64,000 nt of DNA from Sphingomonas sp. AR_OL41 (GTDB lineage: Bacteria; Pseudomonadota; Alphaproteobacteria; Sphingomonadales; Sphingomonadaceae): NCBI RefSeq assembly GCF_029911635.1, contig NZ_JARYTI010000015.1, positions 1 through 64,000 of the forward strand, read 5' to 3'. Shown here piece by piece: positions 45,950-54,664 of this stretch. The notes under the pieces were generated by a model. That model ran no database searches and was not told the DNA's origin. It was given only the letters and a program-made list of their open reading frames with translations. The position numbers and the translations under genes are program-made. Within the stretch, counting starts at the first letter, position 1; every line of letters starts with the position of its first letter.

Positions 45950-46189
45950 TATGAGGCTCCTCGGTGCCAGCGTTCCTGCTGCGACTCGCCGAGTTGCAGC
46001 GTATGGTGCGACCATCCGGGACAGAGGCACCGGGAGCACGAAAGTGTGGGCAGGCCGATGTATACGATGAGCTGAGAGCTCGAGTTAGTAGCTGGCCGCC
46101 TCTGCGACTCGCCCGGTTGCGCCGAGAGCGCGGATCCGTAGGTGTCGTGTCGCCCACCGCTCCCGTCGTCATGCTGACAGGAGGAACCA
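45950..46189 (+). ncRNA. candidate IS110 bridge RNA region
   Basis: A 240-base non-coding leader between the IS left end and the transposase ATG, where IS110-subgroup elements encode the bridge RNA that pairs with donor and target DNA. Seen here: a stem-loop CTGCGACT-CGCCG-AGTTGCAG at 45979-45999, and a 12-base direct repeat CTGCGACTCGCC at 45979-45990 and 46102-46113. Repeated guide-like segments in separate loops are expected of such RNAs. Folding and guide assignment were not computed. Confidence 0.5.
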
Positions 46190-47416
46190 ATGCGACGTGT
46201 GATCGGAATGGATATCCACCGAACCTTTGGCGAGGTGGTAATTTGGGAAGACGGAAAACTGCGCCATGCCGGCCGGGTCGACATGACCCGGACGGCGCTG
46301 GAAGGCTTTGGCAAGAGCCTGCGTGTGACCGATGAAGTCGTGATCGAGGCCACGGGCAACTGCATGGCGGTGTCGCGCGTGCTGTCGCCGTTCGTTGCGC
46401 GGGTAGTGATCGCCAATCCGCTGCAGGTGAAGGCGATCGCGCATGCGCATGTGAAGACCGACAAGGTCGATGCGGGCACCCTGGCGAGCCTGTATGCGGC
46501 CGGCTACCTGCCGGAGATCTGGACGCCGGATGCGGTAACGGAACGCAAGCGCCGTCTCGTTGCGCGCCGCTATCAGCTCGTCCGACACCGGACGCGGATC
46601 AAGAACGAGGTGCATGCCATCCTGCACGCGCACCTGATCCCGCCCTGTCCCCACGCTGACCTGTTCAGCAAGGTCGGGCGTGCCTGGCTTGAGCGGCAGC
46701 CGGTGCCTGATGACGAGCGGGTTGCCATTGAGCGGCATGTCCGTGAACTGGATCGGATGGGGGAAGACCTTGCGGCCCTCGACCAGGAGATCGCCGGTGC
46801 GGCGCTCGACGACGCCTCGGTTGCGCGGCTGATCACGATCACCGGCGTCAATCTGACGGTCGCTACCGGCCTCGTTGCCGCGATCGGCGACATCCGGCGC
46901 TTCTCGAGTCCGCAAAAGCTGGTGAGCTACTTCGGGCTCAACCCGCGGGTTCGTCAGTCAGGGCTTGGTGCCGCCCATCACGGGCGCATCAGCAAGTCCG
47001 GTCGCAGCCACGCCCGCGCGATGCTGGTCGAAGCGGCCTGGGCAGCGGCAAAGGCGCCGGGTCCGCTGCATGCCTTCTTCGTGCGGATCAGGGCCAAGCG
47101 CGGGCACCAGATCGCCGCTGTCGCGCCCGCCCGCAAGCTCACCATACTCTGCTGGCACCTGCTGACGAAGGAGACCGACTATCGGTGGGTACGCCCGGCG
47201 CTGGTCGCGACGAAGCGTCGCGCCATGGAACTGCGCTCCGGCCAGCCACAGAAGAAGGGCAACACGCCGGGTCCGGCTCACGCCTACAACGTCAAGGCGC
47301 TCCGAGATCAGAAAATGGATGTCGCCCGACACGCCGAGCAAGCATACGAGCACTTCGTGGCGCAGTGGAAAACCCGCCCGAAGGTGCGCGGACGCTCCAA
47401 GTCGGAAGGGCTGTGA
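46190..47416 (+). CDS. IS110-family transposase (DEDD recombinase), intact
   Basis: A 408-residue transposase. The RuvC-like DEDD catalytic set is complete: Asp8 (VIGMDIH), Glu53 (VVIEATG), Asp91 and Asp94 (HVKTDKVDAGTL). The C-terminal Tnp20 domain has ITGVNLTVATGLVAAIGD, LVSYFGLNPRV and SGRSHARAMLVEAAW with the conserved Ser. A GGAGG ribosome site lies 6 bases before ATG 46190. Length and complete motifs suggest it is active. It inserts into or excises from DNA using an RNA guide from the same element. Confidence 0.93.
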   Translation: MRRVIGMDIHRTFGEVVIWEDGKLRHAGRVDMTRTALEGFGKSLRVTDEVVIEATGNCMAVSRVLSPFVARVVIANPLQVKAIAHAHVKTDKVDAGTLASLYAAGYLPEIWTPDAVTERKRRLVARRYQLVRHRTRIKNEVHAILHAHLIPPCPHADLFSKVGRAWLERQPVPDDERVAIERHVRELDRMGEDLAALDQEIAGAALDDASVARLITITGVNLTVATGLVAAIGDIRRFSSPQKLVSYFGLNPRVRQSGLGAAHHGRISKSGRSHARAMLVEAAWAAAKAPGPLHAFFVRIRAKRGHQIAAVAPARKLTILCWHLLTKETDYRWVRPALVATKRRAMELRSGQPQKKGNTPGPAHAYNVKALRDQKMDVARHAEQAYEHFVAQWKTRPKVRGRSKSEGL

Positions 47417-47561
47417 TGAGGCGGCCTGGCAGAACTCGCATCCGATGTTCCGCTCTTTGCCACGGAGTCGCCCGCGCAGAAGGTCTATAGCACATTTTTG
47501 TCCCTGCGGTCTTGTCGATCTCATCCGTAGTCTGCACCGCACCGCGCCCCGGTCGGGGGCA

Positions 47562-47942
47562 ATGCCGGAGCGCTCGATCGACCGGCCAATTCCGCTCGCC
47601 GTGCCACGCGGCGTCGCTTGGGCCGACGATATGCCGCGGCCTGCTCGCATGCTCGCGCGGCCCGTGCCCGTCGACGTGATCGCGCTGCTTCCCGACGACG
47701 CGCCGCTAATGTTCGTGTGGCGCGGTAGGCGCTTCGCAATCACGCGCGGCGATGGCCCCGAGCACCTGCACGGTGAGTGGTGGCGCGACGGCGGGATCGA
47801 AGGCGAGCAGCCCTACACGGTCCGCGATTACTATCAGGTCGAGACCGCGACCGGTGGCTGCTACTGGCTTTTCCGTCTCGGCGACGGAGTGAATCCGTCG
47901 ACCGGGCCGATGCGGTGGCTCATCCACGGGGCGTTCGCGTGA
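47562..47942 (+). pseudogene. imuB: imuB 3' fragment
   Basis: About 126 codons matching the C-terminus of ImuB: MPERSIDRPIPLAV, WADDMPRPARMLARPVPVDVIALLP, EWWRDGG, YTVRDYYQVETATGGCYWLF and the final RWLIHGAFA. It resumes the gene after the IS element. An open frame continues upstream into the IS, but nothing there resembles ImuB. The usual next gene, dnaE2, is not found after it; the following bases hold unrelated fragments. Confidence 0.8.
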
Positions 47943-48539
47943 GCGGAGCCCCAAATTCAATCGGCGACGCCGCGGTGGAAAACGTCGTAGTTCTTGTTGG
48001 CGGGATGCCTGCATCGGCGACGGCCTGGCGCGCCGCATCGAGCGCACTCACGATGGCGGGACGCTTGGCGGTCGCACCGAAGGCGTGTTCCATCGCATCA
48101 AGCCACGCTTGCGCACGGTCAGTTCTGCCGCCGCCGGGCGAAGCGAGTCCCTGATGTCGCGATACGTCTTGGCGGGCTCTTCCGTGTCACTCCCGGGTGA
48201 CTGCAAGCGCAACTGCCATTTTGCCTGACGAAAATCCCTGATCGGTCCGAGAATACGGCCGGGATTGAGCATGGCGCCGGCGCGGCCGCCTTTCATACTC
48301 GACATCTGCGATCGCGCGATATCGGCAAGCGCGGTTCTTGCTGAGCATGGCGTAGAGGCATCTTATCTCGGGCGCGGTGCTGGCGAATTCCGACGCCCAA
48401 GTGCTGCTGAACGCCGCGTCGATCATGTCCCAGTCGATCGCGTTCGACACCGCAGAAAATACCAGCAGCCGAAGATTGGTTCCGACTGTCTGGTCGAGAC
48501 CGTCGCCCCCGATACGCCTGGACGAGGTTCTCGGTGACG
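47943..48539. other. degenerate stretch, minus-strand coding remnants
   Basis: No intact gene. On the minus strand a coding-like stretch reads AWLDAMEHAFGATAKRPAIV / SALDAARQAVADAGIPP (about 47990-48118), and another frame reads NPGRILGPIRDFRQAKWQLR followed by EEPAKTYRDIRD (about 48160-48270). They look like pieces of one protein joined by frameshifts, but I do not recognise it. The region lies between broken imuB and the broken SbcD-like gene. Confidence 0.4.
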
Positions 48540-48830
48540 GCGGGAGTGGAGAAAACTCTGCCTGTGGACCGCAACCGAAAGTTCCGGCAGGCGGTGGGTC
48601 TGGGGGCGTTTCGACCCGAACAGGCGGACATTCTGTGGCCAGGGCACCGTGCGCGAGATGGAGGCGGCAGCGTGGTTTCCGGCGAGCACGAAGGCCAGAA
48701 TGCCAGCCTGATCCAACCGACCGATCGCCCGGGCGAGGTGAGCTCGGTCCCCAGGGCGCGCCAGTCGCCGTCGAAGAGCTCACCGGCGATGACGACGAAG
48801 TCCACTCCAATATGGGATCAGTGTTGGAAC
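48540..48830 (-). pseudogene. SbcD/YhaO-like DNA repair exonuclease fragment
   Basis: Minus-strand remains of a calcineurin-like metallophosphoesterase. One frame gives DFVVIAGELFDGDWRAL (metal-binding GD-type motif, with Asp replaced by Glu). The next gives AFVLAGNHAAASISRTVPW and NVRLFGSKRPQTHRLPEL, with the GNH metal motif, and a third gives AVTENLVQAYRG. The three join only through frameshifts and together follow the order of SbcD-type nucleases. N- and C-terminal parts are unrecognisable. Confidence 0.68.
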
Positions 48831-48982
48831 ACCCGGAATCAATTGAGCGCATTGAGGCATGGATGGCGGCGAGCATACCGAACCGTGACGGCGAGCGGCT
48901 GCACGATCGCGCTCGGTCGATGGAGGGTCCTGAAGTTACGGAACTCGCCGATTTCCTCGACGACCTTCCATGGTGAGTCGGG

Positions 48983-49342
48983 ATGAGCGCGCTCGGCGAT
49001 CTGTTCGGCGTCTCGGCGGTCCCGGGACTGTCGAGCGCAACCGGCCTGGTGCGGGAGGCGGACGAGGCCGCACTCATCGGGCGGATCGACGCATGCGACC
49101 TGGCGCCCCCTTCCAGTTCTATCAATGGACCGGGAAGCGGATGCGCTTCAGACGGCGCCGCATGGACGGCTCCGACCGCGCGAGCGCCGACCTGGCGCCA
49201 CGCTCGGTATCCCCTCAACGGCGAGGTCCGTCACGGGTAGGACACAGTATTGCCGATGGAGCGTCCCCGCAGGTCGACCACGTTCCGCAGTCTGTCCACC
49301 CGCACCCACTCCGCCCTGGCTCCTGCGGACGGGGCGCGCTGA
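48983..49342 (+). pseudogene. alkB: alkB fragment lacking the catalytic core
   Basis: Remnant of an AlkB-type 2-oxoglutarate/Fe(II) DNA dealkylase. Frame 1: LGDLFGVSAVPGLSSATG and EADEAALIGRIDACDLAP. After a frameshift: FQFYQWTGKR, directly joined to MRFRRRRMDGSDRASADLAP. After another: YPLNGEVRHG, then TAG, then LPMERPRRSTTFRSLS. Intact AlkB has about 80 residues with the HxD iron motif between WTGKR and MRFRRR; they are missing. Deletion, frameshifts and a stop make it inactive. Confidence 0.75.
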
Positions 49343-49510
49343 ATGGCGCAGGCCACCGCCACCGATGCCCTGATCAAGCGGCTCGGTTGAGTCTTGCATT
49401 CGGTTTTCGTGGGAGGGCGACAATTCCCGCCGTGCAGCATCGGCAGCCGGCGAACCCTTGTTCCATACTTGACCGCATGGTACGCTAGAATCCGGTATGA
49501 GAGGGATAGC

Positions 49511-52500
49511 ATGTCATACGAAGTGGCGCTGAGCGACAAATACATGCTGGATCAGGGGCGCGTGTTCCTGTCCGGCACGCAGGCGCTGACCCGCGTACTC
49601 CTGTCCCAACGGCGATCGGATGCGGCGCAGGGACTCAACACCGGCGGCTTCGTCTCGGGCTATCGCGGCTCGCCGCTGGGCTCGCTCGACACTGCCCTCT
49701 GGGCGGCGCGGGGCGCGCTGAAGGACGGGGGGATAGTCTTCCAGCCCGGCGTGAACGAGGAACTGGCCGCGACCGCCGTCTATGGTTCCCAGCAACTCGG
49801 CTTCTTTCCCGGCGCGCGCCATGACGGCGTGTTCGCCGCCTGGTACGGCAAGGGGCCCGGGGTCGACCGGGCCGGCGATGCGCTCAAGCACGGCAATCTC
49901 GCGGGGGCTGCCGCGCTTGGCGGGGTGCTGGTCCTGGCCGGGGACGACCATTCGGCCAAGTCGTCGACGACCGCGCACCAGTCCGAACAGGCGCTCGTCG
50001 CCTCGCTAATCCCGGTGCTTTATCCCGCATCGGTTGCCGAATTCCTGGAATTTGGGGCGTTCGGGATCGCGCTGTCGCGCTTTTCGGGGCTGTGGGCCGG
50101 CTTCAAATGCATCAACGACACCGCCGACGCGACCGCGACCGCGTCGCTGGGCGATCCGCTGCGCCGCTGGCTCTGCCCCGAAGTGGAGATGCCCCCCGAG
50201 GGCCTCAACATCTTCCAGGGCGAAACGCAATTGTCGATGGAACGCCGGACGACCGATTTCCGACTGCCGGCGGCCCAGGCGTTCATTCGCGCGAACCGGC
50301 TCGACCGGGTGCTGCGCGACGGTGATCGCCGGACGCTCGGCATTGTCACCGCCGGGAAGGCCGCGCTCGATGTGATCGAGGCGCTGAATCAGCTCGGCCT
50401 GAACGACGCGCGCTGCCGCGCGCTCGGCATCCGCGTGCTGAAGCTGGCGATGACCTGGCCCGTCGAGCCGGACGTGACCAGGGCCTTCGCGCGCGGGCTT
50501 CGCCAAGTGCTGGTGGTGGAGGAGAAGCGCGCGTTCATCGAACCGCAGGTCGCCTCGCTGCTGTATCACCTCGATGCCGGCGAGCGCCCGGTGCTGACCG
50601 GAAAGGCCGATGCGACCGGCCGCCCGTTGCTTCCTCAGAACGGGGAACTCGGACCCACCGAGATCGGCGCGGTCCTGTTCGGCCAGCTCGAGGCGCTCGG
50701 CCTTGTCGACGAGCCACTGCGCACGCGCCGCGCGGAGATTGAGGCAAGGCTCGCGGCGGGGAGTGCGGCGTTGACCCCTTTCAACCGCATGCCGTTCTTC
50801 TGTTCTGGGTGTCCGCACAACACGTCGACCGTCGTGCCCGACGGATCGGTTGCGCTGTCCGGGATCGGCTGTCACGTGATGGCGGCGATGATGCCGCATC
50901 GCAAGCACGTCTGGCCGGTGCAGATGGGGGGCGAGGGGGCCAATTGGATCGGCGTCGCCCCGTTCACGGACACCAGGCATATCTTCCAGAATCTGGGCGA
51001 CGGGACCTACCATCACTCCGGTTCGCTGGCTGTCCGGGCCGCGGTGTCGGCGGGTATCGGCATCACCTACAAGCTGTTGTTCAACGATGCGGTGGCGATG
51101 ACGGGCGGCCAGCCCGTCGAGGGGCAAATGACGCCGTGGCAGATCGCGTCCGAGCTGTTGCAGGAGGGGGTGCGCAAGGTCGTGGTCGTCGCCGACGATC
51201 CCGACAAATATCCGTCCACAGTGCGTTTCCCGGACGGCGTCGCGATCCGCCCGCGCGAGGAGCTGGACGCCGTGCAGCGCGACCTCGCCACGATCGACGG
51301 CGTGACCGTGCTGATCTATGATCAGGTGTGCGCGGCGGAGAAGCGCCGTCGCAGAAAGAAGGGGACCTTCCCCGACCCGGCAAAGCGGATCTTCGTCAAC
51401 GACCTGGTGTGCGAGGGATGCGGCGACTGTTCGGTCAAGTCGAACTGTGTCAGCGTACAGCCCCTCGAAACCGAATTCGGCCGCAAGCGTCAGATCGACC
51501 AGTCGAACTGCAACAAGGATTTCAGCTGCATCAACGGGTTCTGCCCGTCCTTCGTGACGGTCAGCGGCGGCAACCTTAAGGGGCGTGCCGCCGTCGCCCG
51601 GGCTGCGGCGATCCCTCCGCTACCCGCCCCGCCGCCGCCCGTCGAAGGCGCGCTCGCGATCCTGATCGCCGGGATCGGCGGCACCGGCGTCGTCACCATC
51701 GGCGCGGTGCTGGGGATGGCGGCGCATCTCGACGGCAAGTCCGCCAGCATCATCGACGTGACCGGGCTGTCGCAGAAGAACGGGGCGGTGTTCAGCCATC
51801 TGCGGATCGCGCCGAGCGATGACGCGATCGCGGCGGCGCGCATTCCGGTCGCCGGTGCGGAGCTGCTGCTCGGGTGCGACATGATCACCGCGGGCGGGGC
51901 CGAGGCGATGGCATTGGTTCAGCCCGGGCACACGCGCGGCGTCATCAACGAAAATCTTACTCCCACGGCGGCCTTCACGATCGACACCGGCATAGACTTT
52001 GCCGGCGCGCAGACGCTGCGACGGTTGCGCGAAGTGCTGGCCGCGGATTCCGCGTTCGTCGACGCCACGCGGGTCGCGGCCCGCCTGATGGGCGACGCCA
52101 TCGGCGCGAACATGTTCGTCGTCGGGGTCGCGCTGCAGCGTGGCCTGCTGCCGGTATCGCTGGCGGCGGTGGAACGCGCGATCACGCTGAACGGCGTCGC
52201 GGTCGACTTCAACCTGCGCGCCTTCGCGCTGGGCCGGCTGGCCGTGGTCGAGCCCGGCGCCATCGAGGCGCAGCTCGTCGACCAGGTTGCCGCGGTTGCA
52301 GAGGGATCGCTCCGGCTGTCGACGGATACCGGCGACGCGATCGAGCGGCGAGCTGCGCTTCTCGCCGACTATCAGAATGCGGCCTATGCCGCGCGTTTTG
52401 GTCGGAAGATCGCGGCGATCGCCGCAGCAGAGGCCAGGGTGGCGCCAGGCCGCACCGAGCTCAGCGACGCGGTGGCGCGAAACCTGTTCAAGCTGATGGC

Positions 52501-52984
52501 ATACAAGGACGAATATGAGGTCGCCCGGCTCTATACGTCCGGTGAATTCCGCGCAAAGCTGGGCGAGCAGTTCACCGGCGACTACCGCGTGTCCGTCCAT
52601 CTCGCGCCGCCATTGTTCGCGCGCAAGGATCCGTTGACGGGGTTGCCGCGAAAGCGAGAGTTCGGGCCATGGATGCTGGCCGCCTTCGGCCTGCTGGCGC
52701 GGGCGAAGCGACTGCGCGGAACCGCGTTCGACCCGTTTGGCCGTACCGCCGAACGGCGGATGGAACGCCAGTTGGTTCGCGATTATGAGGCGGTGCTCGA
52801 CAGCATCGCGACCCATCTCGACCCCGTGAAGTACGACGCGGCGGTGGCGCTGGCCCGTTATCCGGACAAGATCCGCGGCTATGGCCATATCAAGGACCGG
52901 TCGGTGCCCGGCGCCCTCGCCGAGCGCGACAGCCGGCTCGCCGCGTTCCTCGTGCCGATCGAGGAACTCCAGGCGGCCGAATGA
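49511..52984 (+). CDS. fused indolepyruvate:ferredoxin oxidoreductase (IorAB-like)
   Basis: A 1157-residue 2-oxoacid:acceptor oxidoreductase in which alpha and gamma parts are fused, as in aerobic proteobacteria. The N-terminal pyrimidine part shows NTGGFVSGYRGSPLGSLD; the TPP-binding part has CSGCPHNTSTVVPDGS, GEGANWIGVAPF and NDAVAMTGGQPVEG. A cysteine-rich segment (LVCEGCGDCSVKSNC ... NCNKDFSCINGFCPSF) holds a cluster. The gamma-like part has IAGIGGTGVVTIGAVL and TGLSQKNGAVFSHLRI. It would oxidise aryl-pyruvates to aryl-acyl-CoA with electron transfer. ATG 49511 (MSYEVALSDKYML) follows AGAGGGATAGC. It lies beside the aromatic cluster but is separated by an IS. Confidence 0.92.
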   Translation: MSYEVALSDKYMLDQGRVFLSGTQALTRVLLSQRRSDAAQGLNTGGFVSGYRGSPLGSLDTALWAARGALKDGGIVFQPGVNEELAATAVYGSQQLGFFPGARHDGVFAAWYGKGPGVDRAGDALKHGNLAGAAALGGVLVLAGDDHSAKSSTTAHQSEQALVASLIPVLYPASVAEFLEFGAFGIALSRFSGLWAGFKCINDTADATATASLGDPLRRWLCPEVEMPPEGLNIFQGETQLSMERRTTDFRLPAAQAFIRANRLDRVLRDGDRRTLGIVTAGKAALDVIEALNQLGLNDARCRALGIRVLKLAMTWPVEPDVTRAFARGLRQVLVVEEKRAFIEPQVASLLYHLDAGERPVLTGKADATGRPLLPQNGELGPTEIGAVLFGQLEALGLVDEPLRTRRAEIEARLAAGSAALTPFNRMPFFCSGCPHNTSTVVPDGSVALSGIGCHVMAAMMPHRKHVWPVQMGGEGANWIGVAPFTDTRHIFQNLGDGTYHHSGSLAVRAAVSAGIGITYKLLFNDAVAMTGGQPVEGQMTPWQIASELLQEGVRKVVVVADDPDKYPSTVRFPDGVAIRPREELDAVQRDLATIDGVTVLIYDQVCAAEKRRRRKKGTFPDPAKRIFVNDLVCEGCGDCSVKSNCVSVQPLETEFGRKRQIDQSNCNKDFSCINGFCPSFVTVSGGNLKGRAAVARAAAIPPLPAPPPPVEGALAILIAGIGGTGVVTIGAVLGMAAHLDGKSASIIDVTGLSQKNGAVFSHLRIAPSDDAIAAARIPVAGAELLLGCDMITAGGAEAMALVQPGHTRGVINENLTPTAAFTIDTGIDFAGAQTLRRLREVLAADSAFVDATRVAARLMGDAIGANMFVVGVALQRGLLPVSLAAVERAITLNGVAVDFNLRAFALGRLAVVEPGAIEAQLVDQVAAVAEGSLRLSTDTGDAIERRAALLADYQNAAYAARFGRKIAAIAAAEARVAPGRTELSDAVARNLFKLMAYKDEYEVARLYTSGEFRAKLGEQFTGDYRVSVHLAPPLFARKDPLTGLPRKREFGPWMLAAFGLLARAKRLRGTAFDPFGRTAERRMERQLVRDYEAVLDSIATHLDPVKYDAAVALARYPDKIRGYGHIKDRSVPGALAERDSRLAAFLVPIEELQAAE

Positions 52985-53039
52985 TCGGCCGCCGGACATC
53001 GCCGATCTTAAAGTCGGGGCCGCTGTAGTTGAGGCGCCG

Positions 53040-53245
53040 GCGGCCCGCACTCGTCGTCCGGTGCATCGGACGACGAAGCGCGCTTCGATCGCGGCGGCGC
53101 AGGACAGGAGATCCGCCAAATGCCGCTCGGCGATTTCTCCGGGCGCCACGACGCGCCGAAAGAAGATGATATTGATGGCGCCCAGGACCCGCCCATCGCT
53201 GCGGATCGGAACCGCGATCGCGCCGACGTCGGAATCTGGAGAAGC
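53040..53245 (-). pseudogene. IclR-family regulator, C-terminal fragment
   Basis: On the minus strand, antisense to nothing else, the stretch SDVGAIAVPIRSDGRVLGAI NIIFF, then APGEIAERHLADLL and AAAIEARF, is the C-terminal effector-domain end of an IclR regulator (MhpR/PcaR type). The helix-turn-helix part is absent: the IS110-family element begins where it should continue, and no N-terminal part is found beyond the element. It was probably the regulator of the adjacent aromatic genes. Confidence 0.65.
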
Positions 53246-53309
53246 TATGGGGCGAGCGGCGGCGGTATGGCACCATCGTCGTTCGATAGAAGCGACAGAG
53301 AGGTGCCCC

Positions 53310-54539
53310 ATGACCCAGGTTAACGATTTGAGCCGTTCGCTTGTCTCGTTTGAGCAGAATAGCAGCGTGACGGTCGTTGTCGAAATGAGTGAATCGAGCT
53401 GGCTGGTGGCGGGACAGGTTCCCGGTCTCGACCGCCAGCCCCTGAAGAAGCTGGAACCGGATCCAGCCGCGCTGCTGCGCCTGGTGGAACGTTGGCGCGA
53501 CGAGGCGGTGAGGGCGGGCAGGACGATCAAGCGGGTCGCGCTGGCCTTTGGGGCGGGACGCGACGGGTTCTGGCTGGCGCGGTGGCTGCGGGCACGCGAC
53601 ATCGAGGTGCATGTCATCCATTCGACCAGCGTTGCGGTGTCGCGCGAGCATCGCCGTGCGAAGACCGACCGGTTGGAGACGGCGATGCTGACGCGCGTTT
53701 TTCTGGGCTGGTTGCGCGGCGAGCGCGGGCATTGTGGGATGGTCGTGATCCCGACACTCGAGGAAGAAGATGCCAGGCGCCCGAGCCGTGAGCGGGAAAG
53801 TCTGGTGGACGAGCGCACGCGGATCATCAACCGCATCAAGGCGATCCTGGCGTGGCTCGGGATCCGCGGCTTCAATCCCAAATTGCGCAAAGCGGTGGAG
53901 CGCCTTGACGCGCTGCGGACACCGGACGGTGTACCGCTGCCACCGAACACGATTGACGAACTGCGGCGCGATATGGCTCGACTCACCATGATCCGCGAGC
54001 AGATCAAGGTGATCGAGGAGGCACGCCTCGCGCGTCTGGAACAGGCCCCCGCGACGGGGCCACATGCGATGGTGCGTCTGATCGTCAGCGTCGTTGGCAT
54101 CGGCGTCGAGACCGCCGACATGCTGGTGCAGGAGGTGCTATCCCGCAACCTGCGCGACCGACGGGCGGTGGCCCGCTATGCGGGGCTCACCGGCGCGCCT
54201 GACGAAAGTGGCTCCAAGCGACGCGAGAAGGGATTGGCGAAGACAGGCAACGCCCGCGTGCGCCGCGGGCTGATCCAGCTCGCATGGCGCTTCCTGCGGT
54301 TCCAGAACGACAGCGCGCTCGCCCAATGGTACCGGGCGAGAACGGAGGGCCCGAGCGGTACGCGCAAAACGAAGATGATCGTAGCGCTCGCCCGCAAGCT
54401 GCTCATCGCGTTGTGGCGCATGGTCAAGATCGGCGAAATCCCGGTGGCGTCACGCTGCGACAGCCGGCCTGAGCAGGTCTGCGAGGAAACCAAACAAGCA
54501 GGTCGACGTACGGTCGTTTTTCTGACCGGCCGTCGATGA
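53310..54539 (+). CDS. IS110-family transposase with altered DEDD residues
   Basis: A 409-residue transposase; ATG 53310 (MTQVNDLSRSLVSFEQ) is the homologues' start, and in-frame codons upstream belong to the IclR region. The C-terminal Tnp20 domain is well kept (VVGIGVETADMLVQEVLS, RYAGLTGAPDESG, GNARVRRGLIQLAWRFL). In the N-terminal RuvC-like part the tetrad positions read Glu25 (VVVEMSESSW), Gly81 (ALAFGAGRDGFW), Asp120 and Glu123 (KTDRLETAML) where Asp, Glu, Asp, Asp are expected. At least the Glu-to-Gly change should impair metal binding, so this copy may be inactive. Confidence 0.88.
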   Translation: MTQVNDLSRSLVSFEQNSSVTVVVEMSESSWLVAGQVPGLDRQPLKKLEPDPAALLRLVERWRDEAVRAGRTIKRVALAFGAGRDGFWLARWLRARDIEVHVIHSTSVAVSREHRRAKTDRLETAMLTRVFLGWLRGERGHCGMVVIPTLEEEDARRPSRERESLVDERTRIINRIKAILAWLGIRGFNPKLRKAVERLDALRTPDGVPLPPNTIDELRRDMARLTMIREQIKVIEEARLARLEQAPATGPHAMVRLIVSVVGIGVETADMLVQEVLSRNLRDRRAVARYAGLTGAPDESGSKRREKGLAKTGNARVRRGLIQLAWRFLRFQNDSALAQWYRARTEGPSGTRKTKMIVALARKLLIALWRMVKIGEIPVASRCDSRPEQVCEETKQAGRRTVVFLTGRR

Positions 54540-54570
54540 TCCGAGGTGGTGGTGACCCGAACAGAAACCT

Positions 54571-54664
54571 GGCTCCGATGCCGTCTGGAGAATGGGCCCG
54601 CCGCCTCGGAGCCTTGCCGCCGAAGCGAATGGATGCTTCATGGTCGGGATCCAGCACGGATCCC
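54571..54664 (+). ncRNA. structured 3' tail of second IS110 element
   Basis: Two perfect stems lie in the non-coding tail: GGCTCCGA (54571-54578) with TCGGAGCC (54606-54613), and GGGATCC (54646-54652) with GGATCCC (54658-54664) around a five-base loop AGCAC. Bridge RNAs of IS1111-type members lie 3' of the transposase, so this is a candidate. Only the stems are seen; pairing to ends or target is not tested. Confidence 0.35.

Larger units (their letters stand above)
45945..47555 (+). mobile_element. IS110-family insertion sequence in imuB
   Basis: An element of about 1.6 kb inferred from the break in imuB (left edge near 45945) and its resumption near 47560. It contains one transposase gene, a 240-base structured 5' leader, and a short 3' tail. 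Precise ends are not fixed: IS110 elements have no obvious long terminal inverted repeats and often no target duplication. The DEDD transposase and the long leader fit the IS110 subgroup rather than IS1111. Confidence 0.72.

Noticed and set aside
48187..49218. 343-codon minus-strand frame in the degraded region
   Set aside because: The translation is low-complexity Ser/Arg/Pro and mixes frames of two pseudogenes; the SbcD-like residues lie in other minus frames.
47943..49510. dnaE2 expected after imuB
   Set aside because: No stretch in any frame resembled the DnaE2 N-terminus or PHP domain; the region holds SbcD-like and alkB remnants instead.
51620..54148. 842-codon minus-strand frame across the end of the oxidoreductase and the second transposase
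   Set aside because: Most is antisense to two clear genes. Only the part at about 53040-53245 resembles a protein (IclR end) and is reported separately as a fragment.
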